This document shows, piece by piece, positions 57,781 to 64,000 of a stretch of 64,000 nt of DNA. A program made the translations under genes and the position numbers. The notes beneath the pieces were generated by a model, which saw only the letters and a list, made by a program, of their open reading frames with translations, had not been told where the DNA came from and ran no database searches. Every line of letters starts with the position of its first letter. Position 1 is the first letter of the stretch. The DNA comes from Neoechinorhynchus agilis (Eukaryota; Acanthocephala): assembly GCA_051530055.1 (NCBI GenBank), contig CM121342.1, positions 1,488,001 to 1,552,000 of the forward strand, given 5' to 3'.

Positions 57781-58250
57781 TGACCCAATATTCGTGAAAC
57801 CTTCCAAGGTACAAGGGCTTTCTTCAGGCGAAGAGAGAAATCCTTCGTCGATCGGATGGAGCTGCGAGATTCTTACCGGAAACCGTATCTACGACAAGCA
57901 AGGTCACCTCCGAAAACCGGATCTTATACTAATAGATCGTGCGAAAAAAAGGCAAATATCATAGATTTTGCGGCGCACTTTGAGACGACAAAATATCTTC
58001 CTGAGATGTCTGCTAAGTTCGCCAGGAAATATGGCGCCAACATATGGGAATTGAAGGAGAATAATGACAAACCTGGATCTGATCGTGCTATTAAGTTGGA
58101 AATCGCTCGTAAGTTTCCATGGGACCAGTCCAAGTCAGAAGAGATAGTGGAGATTCTACATAAAGTTATAAAAAAGTATTGAGGAGTACGATCCTATTGA
58201 GAAGAGACTACGATCTAGTAAGAGGTTGGCAGATATATGAAAGGTTAAAA
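57781..58250 (+). mobile_element. Possible LINE C-terminal fragment
   Basis: A frame reading RSCEKKANIIDFAAHFE with an alternate-frame DLILIDRAKK resembles the C-terminal segment of many LINE polyproteins (pattern PDLxxIDxxxKxxxIIDxA). It is short and frame-shifted, so the call is tentative. Confidence 0.35.
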
Positions 58251-58512
58251 AAACAATCGGGTGGGTAGTCGGAAAGACTACGCGTGTTCAGTATATCGGA
58301 ATAGACCACGTTAACCACGACAATAACGGCAGCGAAGAAATCAATATAATTACACAACTACTTCATGGGGCAACTTGTTCTCTGCGATCGTCAAAAACAA
58401 ACTATATGCTGAAACAACAACCGAGGAATATCACTAACAAAACCAGATTGAAATAATAAAGAAATAAAAAAATAACTTTAATTTGCCGATTCTGTAGCGA
58501 TTGGCACATCCA

Positions 58513-59003
58513 ATAATTCCGAGAAAAATTACTTACATCAAACCACTCCACTTTGTACAAATCTACCACCGGCTCCAAAGCTGCTCGATTCATCAGAGAA
58601 CAAAACAGAGCGATGAGAGGAATACGAATGCAGCGATAGAAAGTTGGCGACGCTTTGGAAGGCACGAAAAAACAGAAGAATTTACTGCCAGTGTAGTGAT
58701 TTGGCGCGAGTTATAATTTTTGTCGTCATTTTTTATCTCAAAAAATAGTATGCGAAAAGTGGCCATGCAATCTTTATGCTCGAAGTCTTTTTGAATTAAC
58801 AGCTATTTTACTCGCATTCTAAGGTGTTGCATAAAAAACTGCTAAAAAGTTCAGCATTGAAGCTCGAAAATCAGGCCAGCCTAATTCAATCGCTATGTTG
58901 GAAGCCTCTGTCCACGTTAGAGATTATGTTTCTGATAGTCCTCTGCATTCAACTGCTTTGAGATTCGCTTCTCGCTGCCACTGCACAAATACTACCCCCA
59001 ATC
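58513..59003 (-). mobile_element. Gypsy 5' leader segment, right arm
   Basis: Inverted copy of 48286-48776. Few differences are visible, indicating the two arms are of similar, recent age. Confidence 0.65.
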
Positions 59004-59006
59004 GAT

Positions 59007-60207
59007 TCTCCTAAATGTTGATATTGCGCGGAAGCTAACTGTCATGATTGAAACCAACTTGTTTTATTCGCTAATCAACGCCAACCCCTTTCGTATCTGC
59101 AAAATACTTCCTGTTCATTGTACAAACCAACATTGTTGATTAGCCCATTGTGCGCCATAAGATATCTACTACATTCGTTCCCCCTTCTTTGTTTAAAGGA
59201 AGACGGGTTTCGATCGTAATCGCGTGATTCGTCTTGGTCGGAAAACCATATCCTCCTTCCGATCCGTCAATTCATCTTCATTATGTTCTACTCGATTCTC
59301 CTAAATGTTGATATTGCGCGGAAGCTAACGGTCATGATTGAAACCAACTTGTTTTATTCGCTAATCAACGGCAACCCCTTTCGTATCTGCAAAATACTTC
59401 CTGTTCATTGTACAAACCAACATTGTTGATTAGCCCATTGTGGGCCATAAGATATCTACTACATTCGTTCCCCCTTCTTTGTTTAAAGGAAGACATCGTA
59501 CGGTCTGACGGGTTTCGATCGTACTCGCGTGATTCGTCTTGGTCGGAAAACCATATCCTCCTTCCGATCCGTCAATTCATCTTCATTATGTTCTACTCGA
59601 TTCTCTTAAATGTTGATATTGCTCGGAAGCTAACTGTCATGATTGAAACCAACTTGTTTTATTCGCTAATCAACGCCAACCCCTTTCGTATCTGCAAAAT
59701 ACTTCCTATTCATTGTACAAACCAACATTGATTAGCCAATTGTGCGCCATAAGATATCTACTACATTCGTTCCCCCTTCTTTGTTTAAAGGAAGACATCG
59801 TACGGTCTGACGGGTTTCGATCGTACTCGCGTGATTCGTCTTGGTCGGAAAACCATATCCTCCTTCCGATCCGTCAATTCCATCTTCATTATGTTCTACT
59901 CGATTCTCCTAAATGTTGATATTGCGCGGAAGCTAAACATCATGATTGGAAACCAACTTGTTTTTATTCGCTAATCAACGCCAACCGCTTTCGTATCTGC
60001 AAAATACTTCCTGATCATTGTACAAACCAACATTGTTGATTAGCCCATTGTGCGCCATAAGATATCTACTACATTCGTTCCCCCTTCTTTGTTTAAAGGA
60101 AGACATCGTACGGTCTGACGGGTTTCGATCGTACTCGCGTGATTCGTCTTGGTCGGAAAACCATATCCTCCTTCCGATCCGTCAATTCATCTTCATTATG
60201 TTCTACT
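59007..60207 (-). repeat. Inverted array of about 4 gypsy pol-tail + LTR units
   Basis: The same about 290-bp unit as in the left array, reverse-complemented, with unit edges near 59009, 59297, 59597, 59907 and 60207. Three of the four units carry the longer variant with the extra AGACCGTACGATG segment, which is a minority form on the left. Confidence 0.9.
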
Positions 60208-60404
60208 TTTGTGACCCAAGAGTTCATTCTGCTCACTAACTTCGTCCGCCCACCTTTTTCTCTTTTTTCTTTTCACTGTTCCACATGGGAATCGCGTCTT
60301 CCACTTCTTCTCCTACCTAATCTTTCAGACCTAATTGAACAGCATTTCCCAATCTCCCTGTGCTTTAAGTGGTCAGTATGAGCTTTCTTGATCTGCTGGT
60401 TCGT
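60208..60404 (-). mobile_element. Gypsy pol 3' tail, right arm
   Basis: Inverted counterpart of 42792-42988; the match ends at 60404, beyond which the sequence is unrelated to integrase. This marks the outer edge of the inverted arms. Confidence 0.7.
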
Positions 60405-60599
60405 CTATGTCCAAAACGCCTATACAATATAGAAAGTTATAGTTACCTCTGTTGCATGCTCGCTAAAAAGCCGTCCTAAATTTCTCAAATTAAAACGAAT
60501 GCTCATGCATTACCTGCTGATGTTGCTTAATCAACAAGCAGGAAAACAAAACCGACTGCAGTTTTTAGTGCTGCTTCTACTTTGTTGTTATTTATATCG

Positions 60600-61680
60600 A
60601 AAACATGTATAGCCCAAAAAAGTTTCATGATTATGTTCATGGAAATAGTTTTACTATGTTTACGGACCACAAACCATTGCAGTTTATTTTCGGTCGAAAT
60701 CGAGTTCTGTCCATGGTAGAAAATATACGCCTTGTTCGTTGGGCCCTAGCATTGTCATGTTATGAGAATGATATCGAAGATGTTCCTGGTAAAATGAAAT
60801 TTTACGCTAACATATTGTCCAGGATGCCAGTGATAGAAGAAGGTGAAAAGAGAAGCAATGGGGTGTAAAGGAGCGAATTCATTACATTGCGAGTGAAAAC
60901 GAAGCTGCTCTACATTCCACAAAAAATTCTGTGTAAAAACAGATAAGCAAATGTCCATTTGGAAAAGGTTTCTGAAATCAGGATGGCCATTTTCGGTGGA
61001 AGATACGGATATTGTTTTTTGGAGGCGCCGTAAGGAATTATCAATTCAAGGCAGCATCATACTGTGGCGGGGTTGAATCGTTATTCCGGAGGCTCTGCGA
61101 TGAAAGGCTCTATCAAATTACATGAAGGACATCCTGGCATATAAACGATGAAGGTCTTGGCGTGCTATTATTGTTGGTGACCAGGAATTTGCCAGGGCAT
61201 CGAGAAGCACATCAGAAGATGTTACGACTGCCAATCTTAAAGATCAGCTATGAGAGAGATGCCACCTTTCTCTTGGGAGCCATGAGACGAGCTTTGGAAG
61301 ATGATCCATTTTGACTTTGCTGGGACAATCGGTGGTTCTACGTGAAAGCGACCGACGCACTTTCTCAGTAGCCCAAAGTTTGTATTATACCTTCTTTCAA
61401 TGTCAAAAACACAATTGAATATTTGAAGGAAGCGTTTGCTGTTCCGGGTACCAGAACGGATAGTAACGGACAACGGACCGCAGTTTTTGGCAGGAGAGTT
61501 CGAAGAGTTTTGCGAAAAAGCGGGATTACCCTTTGCCCCAGCTCGATATAGAAATGTTTTTCACGAGAAGATGATACCAGCGTCCGTAGTCGAACCAAAG
61601 GGACCGCTGTCCTACAAAACAGACTCAAAAATTGAAAGACGAGTTATCGCAGATCTATAAAAAGATTTGAAATCAGCGCG
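60600..61680 (+). mobile_element. Ty3/gypsy RNaseH and integrase fragment
   Basis: The plus strand shows an RNaseH end (TMFTDHKPLQFIFGR, NDIEDVPGKMKF), then sequence with an HHCC-like zinc region, and an integrase core (ERIVTDNGPQFLAGEFEEFC) close to that at 42.6 kb. Domain order is normal for gypsy elements. It is broken in several places and looks older than the LTR arrays. Confidence 0.75.
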
Positions 61681-61784
61681 TCGAGAAGATGTATGCAAGT
61701 GAAATCAGCATTAAAATTTGATCAATAAAAAGCAATTAATTATTAAACTTTTTATTTTTTAAAATTTACAAGTTTTGGTGGATA

Positions 61785-61990
61785 ATGTTCTGTGGAGCCG
61801 CGGTTTTCCTCACGCTGGCAGCATAACTTCGTTGTACTGCGAGGGAGATGTTTTGTTTAAGGAATGCTGTCGCGCGCGGGTGCCTTTTCATCGCCACTCC
61901 TTTTCCCATGCTGCCCAATCTTATCGAATACCAGAACTTGAAATGAACCTGAGGAAAGACCAACCTTATAAGCGCTCCTGCAAACAATCA
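61785..61990 (-). mobile_element. 3' end of a restriction-like-endonuclease LINE (copy 4)
   Basis: The minus translation contains ATAFLKQNISLAVQRSYAAS, the terminal motif of the LINE family. Only about 65 codons remain. Confidence 0.6.
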
Positions 61991-62449
61991 CCAACAGTTC
62001 CCACCAGGACGGACCTTGCAACCCAACCGGATATTCTCGAACGGACACATTCTCACCCGAGCGAACCTCCCACGACTGGATATTCCCTTCCTAAGGGATG
62101 TGTTTTTTGAACAATGTGAGCTCGAATGCTTTGTGAATTCGAATGCTTATGAAGACCCAAAAGTAAATGGGTCCTCCTATTCTTTCTTTGTATTTTTCAA
62201 CAATAAACGTTTTGTTATTATTACCTAAGAAGAATTCCGATAGCTTGCAACAAAAATATTATCGTTGTCAACAACAAGTATTTGTAGTTAGCAAATATTT
62301 GTGCATAACGCGAATAATGGCTAAAGAAGTGCTGTAAATTTGCTGCTACAAATGCCAACATTTTGACAGCTTTTACGCTCCTTGTTAGCCAATCGGTGTT
62401 TATTTATTTTCGATTTTGATGTTTCGAGAGAAGTTTCACGTTTACAATA
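61991..62449. other. Unassigned spacer
   Basis: No gene or repeat could be defended here. A 70-codon plus frame lacks any domain. Confidence 0.3.
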
Positions 62450-64000
62450 TCGTTATTACAGACCCATACGTTATGATTGTTCGGCAGCTCCGCGCTTATT
62501 CGCTGCAGCAAGAATCTGCTGGAGCGCATGTCGCCGGTGGCATGTTTCAGCATTTTTCCCAGTCAAGGAAGGAAATAATCGGCTTCTTTTCCGAGGTATC
62601 CCAGCGTTTCCACCGCAATCCGGATGAACATCTATTGATGCCCATCGAGCGAGGAGTGCTTATGCCGCTTCTTTTAATCGCTGAGGCTGGTGATTGCTAC
62701 CGCTTTTGAGGTAGCATCCCGTAAATGGGATGCTGTGAGCGTGTTGGGGCAAGTAAAATCCCAAACCAGTATTTTCCCGGAGCACCAAGGGGAGAGTGTC
62801 TCCATCAGGGCGTTTACCGTCGTTCCGGGAGAGTCCAACTGGTTCGAGTCGAGCTGGAAAACCGGCCGTTGAGATGGCTTCCTTGATTATGCGGTTGACT
62901 GCTGAGTGCCGTGCGCAGCGAGCATTTGAACTCTTGCAGTCAAGGTCGTGAGTTCCCGACCTATTCACTGTCCCACCGCACCGACATGTATATGAGCCTG
63001 AGAATTCGATGCCCAACCGAAGTCCCACAGCGACGGTGATGGCTTGGTCATCCAGCCTCGTGGCAACAATCGTGACCGGGAAAACCTTCAAGAAGTCGCT
63101 TGAGTGAGGAGCTGAGACTGACAGGAGACGAACTCTATCGGTGAGAGATGAGCATGAGTTGAGAAGCTGTTGATAATACGCAGTGTGGAGCAAGGCAGTC
63201 CAACGTTTTTGGGAGTTTGTTTCCGTTGGAACGACCTGCCCGAACACTGATGTCCATTGAGCGTGCGTTTCAATCAGTTCAGGTGGTGGATACGACTCTA
63301 GTCGAATGTGTGGTGGGATGATTCTCAGCACCAGGTCTGAAGAGACCGAGATCGACGACGAAAAGGCAGGAATTGCTACTTCGGTGGTACTCTGGATGCC
63401 AAGACCGCCGAATCGAATGGGAAGGATCGCCTGTTTCCATGCTGTGTCGGACAGTCGTAGGTTAAGTACTTCTGACAGGGTTGATCGAACGCAGTTGTCG
63501 AAATCCCTGGTGAGCACTGACTTGAAGCATGGAGAAGTCCTCAGAAGGTACGCAATCTTCGGAAGCGACAGACATCGTGATAATATGAACAGAGCGTCGT
63601 ATCGCGCGATGTGCAAGAGCCTGGAGGCAGTGAGCCGCATTTGATCGATAGCTTTTGAGAGGAACGTTTCCAGGTTGGACAGGTTACCGATTGGAGACTC
63701 AAGAATGTCAGCTGAGTCGATTGCAGTTGTGTTTGCTCCAGGTAGTACGGTGAGCAGTCTTGATGATATCGGCACCCATTTCGGAGATGTTTTTGATGTC
63801 GCGGATGAGTTGGTCGATCTCCCCTCCAAAGCAACAGTCGTCAAGGTACCAGATCGATAACTCTGACGAAGAGCTGTGGGCAAGATGATTGATCGTAAAT
63901 GCGAACAGCAGAGGACCTAAAGGATTACCTTGTTGAACGCCCTCTGCTGATTCGACCTGGAACTCGCCGAACAGCAGCATGATGGCCTGGTCGTAGCACA
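62450..64000 (-). mobile_element. Restriction-like-endonuclease LINE, RT to 3' end (copy 5), cut by window end
   Basis: On the minus strand from 63980: reverse transcriptase motifs EGVQQGNPLGPLLFA and catalytic WYLDD; then a 407-codon frame with LHIARYDALFILSRC, LPIRFGGLGIQS, a zinc knuckle CRCGGTVNRSGTHDLDC, HSAVNRIIKE and the endonuclease core DGKRPDGDT; finally RIAVETLGYLGKEA and LKHATGDMRSSRFLLQRIS near 62.5 kb. The knuckle plus RPD and distal conserved residues are the layout of LINEs using a PD-(D/E)XK endonuclease. At least two frameshifts (near 63.75 and 62.78 kb) show it is inactive. This is the best copy of the family in the window. Confidence 0.8.

Noticed and set aside
1-64000. 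tRNA, rRNA and spliced-leader RNA genes
   Set aside because: I scanned for T-loop-like GGTTCGAATCC patterns and conserved rRNA stretches and saw none; a tRNAscan run would be decisive.

Overview
The window looks like an AT-rich stretch of an invertebrate animal genome. The evidence is metazoan genes (a cytosolic uS8/RPS15A ribosomal protein gene, a dystrotelin-like gene with a ZZ finger, a G-protein gamma subunit, rhodopsin-like 7TM receptors), GT-AG introns often only 45-85 nt long, AATAAA signals, and many decayed retroelements. Very short introns and high AT suggest a nematode or another small-intron invertebrate, but I cannot fix the phylum from sequence alone.

Layout. 0-11 kb holds small host genes, mostly on the minus strand: RPS15A (399-840), an unrecognised two-exon gene (3611-3970), a tiny membrane protein (5152-5379, plus), a PEBP-fold protein resembling mitochondrial ribosomal mL38 (5497-6108), a two-exon orphan (6286-6708) and a coiled-coil gene (9514-10456). 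Penelope-like element (PLE) debris lies between them. 11-24 kb holds long noncoding stretches with PLE terminal-repeat hairpins, a four-exon dystrotelin-like gene (16908-20050) and a 306-aa 7TM receptor (22035-23039). 25-30 kb is a LINE on the minus strand split by an RTE-type LINE on the plus strand, with a 12-bp target duplication. 30-41 kb holds a secreted Lys/Pro-rich protein, a receptor pseudogene, a secreted two-exon protein, a second receptor gene and the G-gamma gene.

41.6-64 kb is almost pure mobile DNA. Near-identical copies of about 290 bp, each a Ty3/gypsy pol tail plus LTR, form an array of about 18 on the left (42989-48285) and an inverted array of about 4 on the right (59007-60207). 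With leader and pol-tail sequence they form inverted arms bounding about 9.7 kb. That interior holds a GC-rich region of gag- or virus-like open frames, a PLE reverse-transcriptase tail with GIY-YIG nuclease, and fragments of LINEs with restriction-like endonucleases. Gypsy RNaseH/integrase and another LINE follow to the window end.

The host genes do not form an operon or a visible pathway; a G-gamma gene near receptor genes may be chance. The strongest unusual signals are the inverted LTR arrays, a 351-bp block that reads as identical between two otherwise diverged receptor copies (recent gene conversion or inverted duplication), a 962-codon GC-rich chimeric open frame, and hammerhead-like PLE terminal repeats. 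All calls come from reading the sequence; nothing was searched against a database.
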